A DNA stretch of 18,640 bases from JAYZDP01 sp036337765 (GCA_036337765.1 JAYZDP010000135.1:1-18640), one strand, 5' to 3'. Counted from the first letter of the stretch, positions 1 through 7,865 are shown. Numbers and translations are program-made. Notes: a model not told the origin generated them from the letters alone.

Positions 1-241
1 GTGCCGGCCAGCACAAGACGAGCTCGAGGCTCGCGTCGGCGCACAGGAAATCGATCGTCGCAGCAGGCAGCTTGGTGTTGATGCACATCGGCGTCACGCC
101 ACAGCGCAGACAGCCGAACACGACTTCGAGGAAGCGGCCACTGTTGTGGGCCAAAAGACCCACGCGCTGCCCGGCGCAGATGCCCCGCTCGGCGAGCGCG
201 GGATACACTCCCGCCTCTCTTTCAACGACTCGGGAGGGTCT
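1..241 (-). pseudogene. AMP-binding acyl-CoA synthetase fragment, 5'-truncated, runs off the left edge
   Basis: Read leftward, this frame gives AERGICAGQRVGLLAHNSG, then EVVFGCLRCGVTPMCINTKL and PAATIDFLCADASLELVL. This matches the N-terminal part of AMP-forming acyl-CoA synthetases/ligases (ANL superfamily): the GDRVALLLHNS, ALRAGAVxVPLNTRL and DSGARLV segments. These enzymes activate a carboxylic acid to an acyl-adenylate and then to a CoA thioester. The frame closes upstream at a TGA (242-244) that overlaps the ATG of the divergent VOC gene. About 50 residues usually found before this point (the TYAEL region) are missing. Family-like residues (VVEREAG) continue right up to the TGA, so the gene looks cut at its 5' end rather than naturally short. 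A GTG at 206-208 could still start a shortened product. The adenylation core and C-terminal domain would lie outside the window, so activity cannot be judged. Confidence 0.7.
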
Positions 242-243
242 TC

Positions 244-873
244 ATGCCCGTTCCACCTCTCGCCGACCACCTGGTCATCGCCGCGCCGGACATGGACTCC
301 GCCGTCGACGCCCTCGAAGAGCGCATCGGCGTGCGCGCGTCTGCCGGCGGCAAGCATCCCGGCATCGCGACGCACAACTGCCTACTGTCGTTGAGTGACG
401 CCTGCTACCTCGAAGTCATCGGTCCGGACCCCTCGCAGACGCCACCGGACTTTCCCCGGCCGTTCGGCATCGACGAGCTGACCGAGCCGGCACTCGTCAC
501 CTGGGCGATCAAAGAGTCCGATCTCGAGGGGCGACTCGCCGCCGCTCGAGAGTCTGGCTACGACCCCGGCCAGATCATGCCGCTGAGCCGGCAGTCGCCC
601 CATGGCCTGTTGGAGTGGCGTTTGACCATGCGACAGGAGCGCGCCGGCGGCGGCATCGTACCGTTTCTCATCGACTGGGGCGCGACGCCGACACCGGCCT
701 TGACCAGTGCCAAGGGCTGCACGCTCCTCGACCTTCGCGCCGAGCATCCCGACCCCGACGAGGTGCAACGCCTGCTCGGCACGCTCGGCGTCGAGTTGCG
801 CGTCGACGAGGCGCCGGAGCCAGCCATGATCGCGCTTCTGGATACGCCGAACGGCGAGATCGAGGTGCGGTGA
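244..873 (+). CDS. Glyoxalase-like VOC-superfamily protein (Glyoxalase_3 type)
   Basis: 209 residues. The opening segment ADHLVIAAPDMDSAVDALEE is the first beta-alpha unit of a vicinal oxygen chelate fold, with His9 in the usual metal-ligand position. HPGIATHNCLLSL and ACYLEVIGPDP follow, the arrangement of the Glyoxalase_3-like domain, where one long chain carries the repeated modules. Residues about 115-150 (HGLLEWRLTMR, VPFLIDWG) are also typical of that family. The end, LLDTPNGEIEVR, is a final VOC strand. A purine-rich GGGAGGG at 232-238 precedes the ATG with good spacing and supports this start. The stop overlaps the start of the next gene by four bases (GTGA), so the two are probably translationally coupled. 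The substrate is unknown; members act in lyase, isomerase or dioxygenase reactions, or as binding proteins. Confidence 0.8.
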   Translation: MPVPPLADHLVIAAPDMDSAVDALEERIGVRASAGGKHPGIATHNCLLSLSDACYLEVIGPDPSQTPPDFPRPFGIDELTEPALVTWAIKESDLEGRLAAARESGYDPGQIMPLSRQSPHGLLEWRLTMRQERAGGGIVPFLIDWGATPTPALTSAKGCTLLDLRAEHPDPDEVQRLLGTLGVELRVDEAPEPAMIALLDTPNGEIEVR

Positions 874-2123
874 GCGACGAGCCCCAGCTGGTCGTCGAGC
901 CCTCGGCGCTGGTCGACGACGTGGTCTCGGTGCGCCTCGAAGGATACCTCCCGGGCGAGCCTGTCGTCCTCGACTTCAAGACTCACGACGAGGCGGGCAA
1001 CGCCTGGGTCTCGCAGGCCATCTTCGACGCAGACGAAGGCGGGGCGGTCGACGCGAGTCGGAATGCCTCGACCAACGGCACGTGGAAGGGCATCGAGCCG
1101 ATGGGGTTCATCTGGTCGATGACCTCGCCCACCGGGGTCGCGACCCAGCGCTACCAACAGAGCGAGCTGACACCGGCTACCGTGACGATCGAAGCCACCC
1201 AGGCCGGGCGGCTCGTTGCCGAGGCGAGCCACGAGCGGATCTTCGTAGCCCCGGGTGTCGCGCGCACCGACGTCCGCGACGAGGGCCTGGTCGCGACTCT
1301 CTACGAGCCCGGGGAGACGACTGGGGCGGCCGTTCTGGTCATCGGCGGCTCCGCCGGCGGGCTCGAAAACGCACGCGCCGCCGCTCTCGCCAATCGCGGG
1401 CACCCGGCATTGTCGCTGGCCTACTTCGGCGTGGATCCCCTACCCAACGCCTTGGTGGGGATTCCACTCGAGTACTTCGAGACCGCAATTCGTTGGATGG
1501 TCGACCGTGGCATCGCCGAGGAGGGTCGTCTGGCGCTCATGGGCACCTCGCGGGGAGGCGAGCTGGTACTGCTTCTCGCCAGCCGACGACCCGAGATCGG
1601 GGCCATCGTGGCCTACGTGCCCAGCGGCCTGGTCCATGGCGGCATCCAGGGTCCCGATGGCGACCCCACCGTTCGACCTCCCGCCTGGACCCACGGCGGC
1701 GAGCCACTCCACGGGGCGCCCATGGCCTTCGACGAGATCGACTTTTCGAGCCAGCCGGTACGCTTCGTCACCGGCTTTCTCGGCGGGCTGCGCGACGACG
1801 CCGCAGTCGCGGCGGCCAAGATCCCGCTCGAAAACATCCGCTGTCCCGTGGTCATGTTCTCGGGCAGGGACGATCAGCTCTGGCCGTCGCCCGTGCTCAC
1901 AAAGATCGCGGAGGAGGGCCTGACCGAAGCAGCAGCGGTGGAGCACATCGCCTACGAAGACGCGGGCCACAACATCGGCCACCCCGACCTACCTTCTACG
2001 ATGCACTCGCTGGTGCATCCGCTCAACGGCATCGAGATCGATCTCGGCGGAACCCACTCAGGCGACGCGCACGCCCGAGAGGACTCGTGGCGGCGGGCGC
2101 TGAATCTGCTAGGGCGCATCTAG
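870..2123 (+). CDS. BAAT-type acyl-CoA thioesterase / alpha-beta hydrolase
   Basis: About 417 residues from a GTG overlapping the previous stop. Residues about 10-130 form a beta-sandwich domain resembling the acyl-CoA thioester hydrolase/BAAT N-terminal domain (EPVVLDFKTHDEAGNAW, FIWSMTS). Residues about 150-410 are an alpha/beta hydrolase of the BAAT C-terminal type (VLVIGGSAGGLENARAAALA). The nucleophile elbow is GTSRGGE with Ser227. The acid is probably Asp334 or Asp335 in FSGRDDQLWPS, and the base His367 in DAGHNIGHP. In this family the enzymes hydrolyse acyl-CoA thioesters or transfer the acyl group to an amino acid; many bacterial members have unknown substrates. A serine nucleophile rather than cysteine points to hydrolase activity. 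Coupling with the VOC gene suggests that both act on the same metabolite. A longer open frame exists upstream, but the GTG at 870 fits the domain start and the coupling. Confidence 0.83.
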   Translation: MSDEPQLVVEPSALVDDVVSVRLEGYLPGEPVVLDFKTHDEAGNAWVSQAIFDADEGGAVDASRNASTNGTWKGIEPMGFIWSMTSPTGVATQRYQQSELTPATVTIEATQAGRLVAEASHERIFVAPGVARTDVRDEGLVATLYEPGETTGAAVLVIGGSAGGLENARAAALANRGHPALSLAYFGVDPLPNALVGIPLEYFETAIRWMVDRGIAEEGRLALMGTSRGGELVLLLASRRPEIGAIVAYVPSGLVHGGIQGPDGDPTVRPPAWTHGGEPLHGAPMAFDEIDFSSQPVRFVTGFLGGLRDDAAVAAAKIPLENIRCPVVMFSGRDDQLWPSPVLTKIAEEGLTEAAAVEHIAYEDAGHNIGHPDLPSTMHSLVHPLNGIEIDLGGTHSGDAHAREDSWRRALNLLGRI

Positions 2124-2296
2124 CGCTTTCGCACGCGCCAGGCCTCCTCGGAAGGCCACCAGCGAGACCACTCGAGATCCACGAAGTCGTAGACCGTACT
2201 GGCATCGTCAGGAGCGCGGAGCTCGAGCGGATCCAGCACCTCGATGCCGCACTGTCGGAACAGACGGATCCAGTCGCTCGAAACCTGCCCTACCCT
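2120..2296 (-). pseudogene. C-terminal remnant of a class I SAM-dependent methyltransferase
   Basis: This frame gives SSDWIRLFRQCGIEVLDPLE, then LRAPDDASTVYDFVDLEWSR and WWPSEEAWRVRKR. It looks like the last ~55 residues of a common class I methyltransferase family (pattern WIRLLRxxGFEVExLxELRAP, then TLEWARRWPSEEIWKARKR). The frame can be extended upstream to about 2341, but that part only overlaps the 3' end of recQ and has no family resemblance. The recognisable part begins within a few bases of the recQ stop at 2298. The SAM-binding domain is absent, so this is a decayed leftover, or at best a short ORF of no known role. Its TAG stop shares the palindrome CTAG (2120-2123) with the TAG stop of the converging thioesterase gene. 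Confidence 0.6.
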
Positions 2297-2297
2297 A

Positions 2298-4241
2298 CTA
2301 ATCGTCGAGCACGACCGGACCTTCGTCGAACGTATCGCCACCGAAGTCGTCAGCCTTGGACGGTGCTGACGCGTGCCTTGCCACCACTCGCAGAAAGCCT
2401 TTGCCGTAGCGCTGCGCCTTCGCCGGACCGATACCGTTGGCGGCGAGAAGCTCGGTCGGATTCTGCGGCCGTAGAAGTGCGATCTCGCGCAGGCAGCGAT
2501 CGCTGGCGACGACGTAAGCGGGCTTGCCTTCCTCTCGCGCCCTCTCGAGTCGAAACAGCCGCAGCGCCTCGAACAGATCGAGTGCCGCCTCGTCGAGATC
2601 CTCCGCGATCGACTCGGCGACTCGGCGGCCCCGCGAACCGGCGGCCGACCTGACCGCCGAGCGCACGTCCGGCAACAGAAGCGGAGCGGGCCGGGCCCCC
2701 TTCATCACTTCGCGGCCGGTCGCCGTGAGTAGCAGCAGCGGGCGCTGGCCGGCGGTGAAGTCCACCCATCCGGCGGTCACGCAGCGGCGCAGCAGCCGGA
2801 TCAGCCAACTCTCCTGATGCTCCGAGAGCACGCCGAAGGTCGACACCCGCCGCAGGCCAGACCACTCGAAGCGCGAGTCCTCGACCCCGGCCAAGAGCTT
2901 CGCCACCGCGGTCAGGCCAAACCGGTTGTGCGCCCGGGCGACGCCGGAAAGGGCCTTGCGCACGATCAGCTCGGCATCCTCGTCCACCGCCTCCGGTCTG
3001 TCGAGCGATTCGCAGACGTCGCAGTGGCCGCAGCCCTTGGCGTCGCGGGCCTCCTCCGCGCCGAAGTAGCGCAGAATCGCGTCGTGGCGGCAGCTGCCGC
3101 CCTCGACCCACCGCATCAGCTCCAGAAAGAGGCCCCACTTGTGGTCGACCACCTCGGGCGCCGGCTGCCGGCCATCGGTTGGCATCTCTAGCAGGCGCCG
3201 CCGCAGCGGCATGTCCTGCGCCGACGACAGCAGGAGTCCCCACGCCGGCTCGTCGTCGCGCCCGGCTCGACCCACCTCCTGGTAGTAGGCCTCGATCGAC
3301 CCCGGCGGCGCGAGGTGGACGACCGTTCGCACGTCCGCCCTGTCGATCCCCATGCCAAACGCGTTGGTCGCTACCACTACGTCGAGCTCGCCATCGCTAA
3401 ACCCACGACCCACCCGCCGACGGGCCTCGCCACCCATTCCGGCGTGGTAGTGCTGCGTGTTCCAACCGGCTGCCTGGAGCCGGCCGGCCTCCTCCTCGGC
3501 CAGCTTGCGGGTGGGTGAGTAGACGATGGCCGACCCACGAGCGGTCGAGGGACTTCCGAGCGCCTCGCGCAGTTGGGCGTCGACACATTGGCGGCGGTCA
3601 CGCGCACCTATGATCTCGGCGGCGCGTAGGCGCAGGTTTGGTCGTGAGAATCCACGCACGATCTGCGGCGTCTCGGCGCCGAGGCCGAGCCGAACCAGGA
3701 TCTCGTCACGCACCACCGGCGTCGCGGTCGCGGTGCAGGCCAACACCTTCGCGTTGGGAACAACGCCAAGGACGTCGCCGATGCGCATGTAGTCCGGGCG
3801 GAAGTCGTGGCCCCACTCGCTGATGCAGTGAGCCTCGTCGATGGCCACCAGCGGGCACTCGATCGACGACAAGAGCTCACGAAACCCTTCGAAGGCCAGC
3901 CGCTCGGGCGCCACGTAGACCAGCTTGAAGAGGCCCTCCCGGATAGCCGTGAAGCGCTCGCGCGACTCGTTCGGGGTGAGCGTCGAGGCCAGATAGGTCG
4001 CCGGCACGCCGACTGCGTCCAGCGACGCGATCTGGTCGTCCATGAGTGCGATCAGCGGCGAAATTACCAGTGTCGTCCCCTCGAGCAGGCTCGCCGGCAG
4101 CTGGTAGGTGAGGCTCTTGCCACCGCCCGTTGGCGCGACGTACAGCAGGCGACCCTCTCCAAGCAAGGTGTCGATCGCGTGGCGCTGCCCAGGGCGAAAG
4201 CCCGTGTGGCCGAAGCGCGAGAGGGCGGCATCGAGATCCAC
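2298..4241 (-). CDS. recQ: ATP-dependent DNA helicase RecQ
   Basis: 647 residues, usual RecQ length. It unwinds DNA 3' to 5' in recombination and replication-fork repair. The order is complete. FRPGQRHAI (motif 0) is followed by Walker A APTGGGKSLTYQ (Lys42), ISPLIALMDDQ (motif Ia), DEAH at 135-138 followed by CISEWGHDFRPDY, CTATATP (motif III), and FSRPNLR. The second RecA domain has AIVYSPTRK, then NAFGMGIDRADVRTVVH and YYQEVGRAGRD (arginine finger region). The zinc site is SCRHDAILRYFG plus CGHCDVC. A winged-helix segment and a C-terminal HRDC domain (about 545-620, ending GIGPAKAQRYGKGFLRVVARH) complete it. The start used is GTG at 4239-4241; the protein begins just before the FRPGQ motif and no strong Shine-Dalgarno is visible, so the exact start is uncertain. 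The StyC-like gene lies 42 bases upstream on the same strand. Confidence 0.96.
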   Translation of the reverse strand: MDLDAALSRFGHTGFRPGQRHAIDTLLGEGRLLYVAPTGGGKSLTYQLPASLLEGTTLVISPLIALMDDQIASLDAVGVPATYLASTLTPNESRERFTAIREGLFKLVYVAPERLAFEGFRELLSSIECPLVAIDEAHCISEWGHDFRPDYMRIGDVLGVVPNAKVLACTATATPVVRDEILVRLGLGAETPQIVRGFSRPNLRLRAAEIIGARDRRQCVDAQLREALGSPSTARGSAIVYSPTRKLAEEEAGRLQAAGWNTQHYHAGMGGEARRRVGRGFSDGELDVVVATNAFGMGIDRADVRTVVHLAPPGSIEAYYQEVGRAGRDDEPAWGLLLSSAQDMPLRRRLLEMPTDGRQPAPEVVDHKWGLFLELMRWVEGGSCRHDAILRYFGAEEARDAKGCGHCDVCESLDRPEAVDEDAELIVRKALSGVARAHNRFGLTAVAKLLAGVEDSRFEWSGLRRVSTFGVLSEHQESWLIRLLRRCVTAGWVDFTAGQRPLLLLTATGREVMKGARPAPLLLPDVRSAVRSAAGSRGRRVAESIAEDLDEAALDLFEALRLFRLERAREEGKPAYVVASDRCLREIALLRPQNPTELLAANGIGPAKAQRYGKGFLRVVARHASAPSKADDFGGDTFDEGPVVLDD

Positions 4242-4283
4242 TTCGTGACTATAGACGCGGATTCGGCCGAGCAGCTTGCAGAG

Positions 4284-4781
4284 TCAGTTCCGGGGCGCCG
4301 AACCGCGGGGCCGCAACGCCGAGCCGGCGACTGCCGCCAGAGCCGAGATCGTGATCACGGTCGCCAGCGCCGCCGGCACGTACGCCATGAGTCCCGCGAG
4401 GCTGCCTTCGCCGAGCGCGTTCGTCCCGCCCGAGAGGCCTCGATTCGGCGCCAGGTTGCCAAAGACATAGAACACCGTGTTCGCCCAGCCGGTGAAGATC
4501 ATCGCCCAACCGACGGCACGCTCCCGACGCTGCGACATCTCCAGAAGCGAAAGACAAAGCGCCACCGCGAGCATCATGACCCCGTTGAGAAGCCCGCCGA
4601 TGTGGGCGGCGCGCCATCCTCGAACGCTGCCGGGCATCTCCACCTCGCCGGTCCACGGTACCGGCCAGATCGCGATCTCACCCAGCAACGCGAACATCAA
4701 CGCGAAGCCACCGAGTAGCGCCACGATCATGACCAGAGCCGCGTGACCGATCATCTGTCTCTGGATCTGGATTGTGCTCAT
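4284..4781 (-). CDS. Styrene oxide isomerase-like (StyC-family) integral membrane protein
   Basis: 165 residues, close to the ~169 of Pseudomonas StyC, with four hydrophobic helices (about 13-34, 60-80, 89-108, 125-152). StyC performs the Meinwald rearrangement of styrene oxide to phenylacetaldehyde in the membrane, using a bound haem b as Lewis acid. Family signatures are visible: GHAALVMIVALLGGFALMF, MPGSVRGWRAAHIGGLLNGV, GWANTVFYVFGNLAPNRGLS and LGEGSLAGL. From memory, the haem and active-site residues of StyC are His58, Asn64 and Tyr103. Here His60, Asn66 and Tyr105 keep exactly the same spacing. The ATG at 4779-4781 is chosen because it begins the conserved helix region; further upstream the frame only mirrors the divergent gene. 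A weak GGGATGGGA precedes it. The substrate may be another epoxide. Its divergent neighbour is an FAD monooxygenase, which could supply one. Confidence 0.8.
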   Translation of the reverse strand: MSTIQIQRQMIGHAALVMIVALLGGFALMFALLGEIAIWPVPWTGEVEMPGSVRGWRAAHIGGLLNGVMMLAVALCLSLLEMSQRRERAVGWAMIFTGWANTVFYVFGNLAPNRGLSGGTNALGEGSLAGLMAYVPAALATVITISALAAVAGSALRPRGSAPRN

Positions 4782-4845
4782 CGTCCCATCCCATATGATC
4801 CGGAATCGTCCCGACCTTCCTCTAGCGGGCGGATACACGGCAATC
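4782..4845. promoter_or_regulatory. Divergent promoter region between StyC-like gene and FAD monooxygenase
   Basis: These 64 bases separate two outward-reading start codons, so both promoters, or their -10 parts, must lie here or reach into the coding ends. It contains short palindromes, CATATG at 4792-4797 and TCCGGA at 4799-4804. I cannot point to convincing -35/-10 boxes. Shared control of the two genes is an inference from the layout. Confidence 0.4.
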
Positions 4846-6051
4846 ATGCAACATAAGTACGACGTGGTGACGGTAGGGGGCGGCATTGGCGGCGCCGCCC
4901 TGGGCCGCCAGCTGGCACGACAGGGCGCGACCGTACTGGTGCTGGAACGTGAGTCCGAGTTCCGCGACCGGGTCAGAGGCGAAGTGCTCGTTCCCTGGGG
5001 AGTCGCCGAAGCCCGCGAGCTCGATCTGGTCGACCTGCTCACCGAGCATTGCGGGCACGAGCTACGCTTCTGGAACGTTCATCTCGGCAACGCTCCCTTC
5101 ATGCAGCGTGATCTGATCGAGACCTCCAGCGGCGGGCTCGGAGCGATGACCTTCTTCCACCCGGAGATGCAGAACCCGCTTCTCGCCGCCGCACAAGAGG
5201 CCGGCGCCGAGGTCCGGCGCGGCGCGAGGGTGAGCTCGGTGGAGCCCGGCGATCCCGCCCATGTCACCTACCTCCATGAGGGCACCACCCACGAGATCGA
5301 GGCCGGTCTGGTGGTCGGCGCCGATGGGCGTAGCTCCGCGACCCGGCGTTGGGGTGGCTTCGAAGTGAAGCGCGACGCCGAGCGCCGTCAGTTCGCTGGT
5401 GTCCTGCTCGACGGCGTCACCGCGCCCGACGATGCGATGCACACCTGGTTCGGGCTCGGCCAGGGCCTCATCGGCTACCTCTTTCCGCAGGGAGGCGGTC
5501 GCGTGCGCGCCTACGTCGGGTTTCACAGCGCCTCGGATTTCGCTGCGCTGTCTGGCGAGTCGGACCTGCCACGGTTCCTCGAAACGCATCTGGCCCTGGG
5601 CGTGCCAGAGGATTACCTCGAAGCCGCCACATCGGCTGGACCGCTCGCCAATTTCGACGCGACCGACAACTGGGTCGAAGAGCCGTATGCCGACGGCATC
5701 GCTCTGGTCGGCGATGCGGCAGCGACCAGCGATCCGACCTGGGGCCAGGGCATGTCTCTCACCCTTCGGGACGTGCGCATACTGAGCGCGGCGCTGAGCG
5801 ATTACGAGTCGACCGAAGCTGCCGGTCGTGCCTACGCCGAGAGTCATCGCGCTGTCTACGCTACGTGCCGCCGCTGCGAGGGTTGGTACACTGACCTCTT
5901 TCTCGAGATCGGGCCCGACTCCGACGCGCTGCGCGCCAAAGCACTGCCACTCATCGCCGAAGATCCGACCCGCATCCCGGACACCCCGATCAGCGGCCCG
6001 GAATGCGGAGCCGATGAGGCCGCACGACAGCGCTTCTTCGGAGAAGCTTGA
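4846..6051 (+). CDS. FAD-dependent monooxygenase/oxidoreductase (PHBH fold)
   Basis: 401 residues. The N-terminal dinucleotide-binding motif is YDVVTVGGGIGGAALGRQLA, with the GxGxxG at residues 11-16 and a glutamate ending the second strand (LVLERE). The DG motif is VVGADGRSS (Asp160), which contacts FAD and NAD(P)H in group A flavoprotein monooxygenases. The GD motif is ALVGDAAATSDPTWGQGMSL (Asp290), followed by a helix LRDVRILSAAL. This is the p-hydroxybenzoate hydroxylase fold, used by hydroxylases, epoxidases and some reductases. It is not close to styrene monooxygenase StyA, whose N-terminal sequence differs. ATG at 4846 is chosen because the Rossmann strand starts five residues later. 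The gene ends four bases before the ABC exporter start. The 64-base divergent gap to the StyC-like isomerase hints that this enzyme makes an epoxide for it. Substrate unknown. Confidence 0.85.
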   Translation: MQHKYDVVTVGGGIGGAALGRQLARQGATVLVLERESEFRDRVRGEVLVPWGVAEARELDLVDLLTEHCGHELRFWNVHLGNAPFMQRDLIETSSGGLGAMTFFHPEMQNPLLAAAQEAGAEVRRGARVSSVEPGDPAHVTYLHEGTTHEIEAGLVVGADGRSSATRRWGGFEVKRDAERRQFAGVLLDGVTAPDDAMHTWFGLGQGLIGYLFPQGGGRVRAYVGFHSASDFAALSGESDLPRFLETHLALGVPEDYLEAATSAGPLANFDATDNWVEEPYADGIALVGDAAATSDPTWGQGMSLTLRDVRILSAALSDYESTEAAGRAYAESHRAVYATCRRCEGWYTDLFLEIGPDSDALRAKALPLIAEDPTRIPDTPISGPECGADEAARQRFFGEA

Positions 6052-6055
6052 CACC

Positions 6056-7834
6056 ATGAGCGAAGAACCGGGGAAGGAACGCAGGAGACCGATGCAGTTC
6101 AAGCGCATCCTGGCGCTTGCGCGGCCAGAGCTTCCCCGACTCACCGTCGCGACCGCCGCGCTGCTGGTGAGCTCGGCCATGGGACTGCTCTACCCGCAGG
6201 CGGTGCGGCTGATGGTCGACTCGCTCCTCGGCGGAACCTCGCCGATCTCATTCGATCGCGGCGTCTTGCTGCTGGTGACGTTCTTCGCCCTTGGAGCCGT
6301 CTTCGGCATGCTGCGGGCGTGGCTCTTCACCGTGGCGGGCGAGCGTATCGTCGCCGACCTGCGGACCAAGGTTTTCGAGGCGATCCTGGGCCAGGACGTC
6401 GAGTTCTTCGACACCCGCCGCACCGGGGAGCTCACCAACCGGCTCGCCGCCGATACGGCAGTGCTGCAAAACACCGTAACGGTCAACGTCTCGATGGCGC
6501 TGCGCCACAGCCTCGGAGCCGTCGGCGGGATCGGGCTTCTAATCTGGATGTCGCCGCGGCTGGCCGGCGTAGCCATGGCGATCGTGCCGGTCGGCGTCGT
6601 CGTCGCACTCTTCTATGGCCGCATGTTCCGCCGCATCTCGAAGCAGGTGCAAGACGCCCTCGCCGCCGCCGGCGCCATCGCCGAAGAGGTCATCTCCGGC
6701 ATTCGCACGGTGCGCTCCTTCTCGCGCGAGCAGCAGGAAGTCGACCGCTACGGCGGCGCCGTCGACGAGTCGTTCCGCCTCGCGGCCAAGCGGGCGCTGG
6801 CCATCGGCGGGTTCTCGGGCATCATGGGCTTCGTCGGCTACGGTGCGGTCGCCCTGGTCGTCTGGTACGGCGGCCAGCTCGTCACCGACGCGCAGCTCTC
6901 GATGGGCGAGCTCACGGCGTTCCTGCTCTACACCGGCATCGTAGCCATGTCGCTGTCGTCGCTCGGCACCCTGTATGGCGATTTCATGCGCGCCGCCGGT
7001 GCCTCGCAACGCATCTTCGAGCTCCTCGATGAGCGCGGGCGACTGGAGGCGGCGGACGGACGCGAGGTCGGCAAGGTGATCGGCAAGCTCCGCTTCGAGG
7101 GCGTCGACTTCGCGTACCCCGCGCGCCCGGAGGTGGTGGTGCTGCGCGAATTCGACCTCGAGGCCGAACCGGGCGAGGTGATCGCGCTGGTCGGGCCGTC
7201 GGGCGCTGGAAAATCGACCGTGGCGGCTCTGATTCCGCGCTTCTACGATCCCGACGCCGGCCGTATCACCCTGGACGGCGAGGATCTGGCGGTCTTCTCG
7301 GCACGCTCGCTACGCGAACGAATCGGGGCTGTGATGCAGGAGCCGATGCTCTTCGCCGACACCATCGCCGAGAACATCCGCTACGGCCGGGCCGCTGCCA
7401 GCGACGAAGATGTCCGTAGCGCCGCCGCCCTGGCCAACGCCGCCGGTTTCATCGAGGCCTTCCCAGAGGGCTTCGACACGATGGTCGGCGAGCGCGGCGT
7501 GCGCCTGTCGGGGGGGCAGAAACAGCGGGTGGCGATCGCGCGTGCGGTGCTGAAGGATCCACGCATCCTGATTCTCGACGAGGCAACCTCGGCACTGGAC
7601 GCGGAGAGCGAGCACCTCGTGCAGGAGGCGCTCGACCGGCTGATGCAGGGACGGACGACGATCATCATCGCCCACCGGCTCTCGACGGTGCGCAACGCCG
7701 ACCGCGTCGTGGTGCTCGACGAGGGAGCGGTGGCCGAGACCGGCAACCACGACATACTGATGGCCCAGGGGGGCCTGTACCGGCGCCTGGTCGAGCGCCA
7801 GTTCCACGAGACCGCACCGTTTGTCGGCTCGTAG
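6056..7834 (+). CDS. ABC exporter half-transporter (TMD-NBD, MsbA/multidrug type)
   Basis: 592 residues in one chain: an exporter-type membrane domain (about 20-320, six helices) and an ATPase domain (about 345-585). It should work as a homodimer or heterodimer in the inner membrane, pumping lipid or hydrophobic compounds outward. Coupling-region features include VEFFDTRRTGELTNRLAADT and EEVISGIRTVRSFSREQQE. ATPase motifs are Walker A GPSGAGKST (380-388), Q-loop GAVMQEPMLFADTIAENIRYG, signature LSGGQKQR (484-491), Walker B ILILDEATSALD (from 504) and H-loop IIAHRLSTVR. All catalytic residues are present. The ATG at 6056 lies four bases after the preceding stop; a second ATG at 6092 is also possible. 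Tight spacing suggests co-transcription with the FAD monooxygenase and export of a related product, which is inference. Confidence 0.93.
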   Translation: MSEEPGKERRRPMQFKRILALARPELPRLTVATAALLVSSAMGLLYPQAVRLMVDSLLGGTSPISFDRGVLLLVTFFALGAVFGMLRAWLFTVAGERIVADLRTKVFEAILGQDVEFFDTRRTGELTNRLAADTAVLQNTVTVNVSMALRHSLGAVGGIGLLIWMSPRLAGVAMAIVPVGVVVALFYGRMFRRISKQVQDALAAAGAIAEEVISGIRTVRSFSREQQEVDRYGGAVDESFRLAAKRALAIGGFSGIMGFVGYGAVALVVWYGGQLVTDAQLSMGELTAFLLYTGIVAMSLSSLGTLYGDFMRAAGASQRIFELLDERGRLEAADGREVGKVIGKLRFEGVDFAYPARPEVVVLREFDLEAEPGEVIALVGPSGAGKSTVAALIPRFYDPDAGRITLDGEDLAVFSARSLRERIGAVMQEPMLFADTIAENIRYGRAAASDEDVRSAAALANAAGFIEAFPEGFDTMVGERGVRLSGGQKQRVAIARAVLKDPRILILDEATSALDAESEHLVQEALDRLMQGRTTIIIAHRLSTVRNADRVVVLDEGAVAETGNHDILMAQGGLYRRLVERQFHETAPFVGS

Positions 7835-7853
7835 TGGCCGCCGGCTCCACTAC
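7831..7853 (+). terminator. Inverted repeat over the ABC exporter stop codon
   Basis: GTAGTGG (7831-7837) and CCACTAC (7847-7853) form a perfect 7-bp stem with a 9-base loop. It covers the TAG stop of the exporter and ends 12 bases before the ATG of the CoA-transferase. No T-run follows, so it may be a weak terminator or an attenuating or mRNA-processing hairpin between the two genes rather than a classical rho-independent terminator. Confidence 0.4.
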
Positions 7854-7865
7854 AATGCGCCGACC

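Noticed and set aside
4846..6051. Calling the flavoenzyme styrene monooxygenase StyA
   Set aside because: The N-terminal sequence and the DG/GD motifs are of the PHBH type; similarity to StyA is only at fold level.
7851..7856. TACAAT as a -10 promoter box for the CoA-transferase
   Set aside because: It is part of the inverted-repeat arm, and the nearest -35-like TTGTCG (7821-7826) is 24 bases away, too far.
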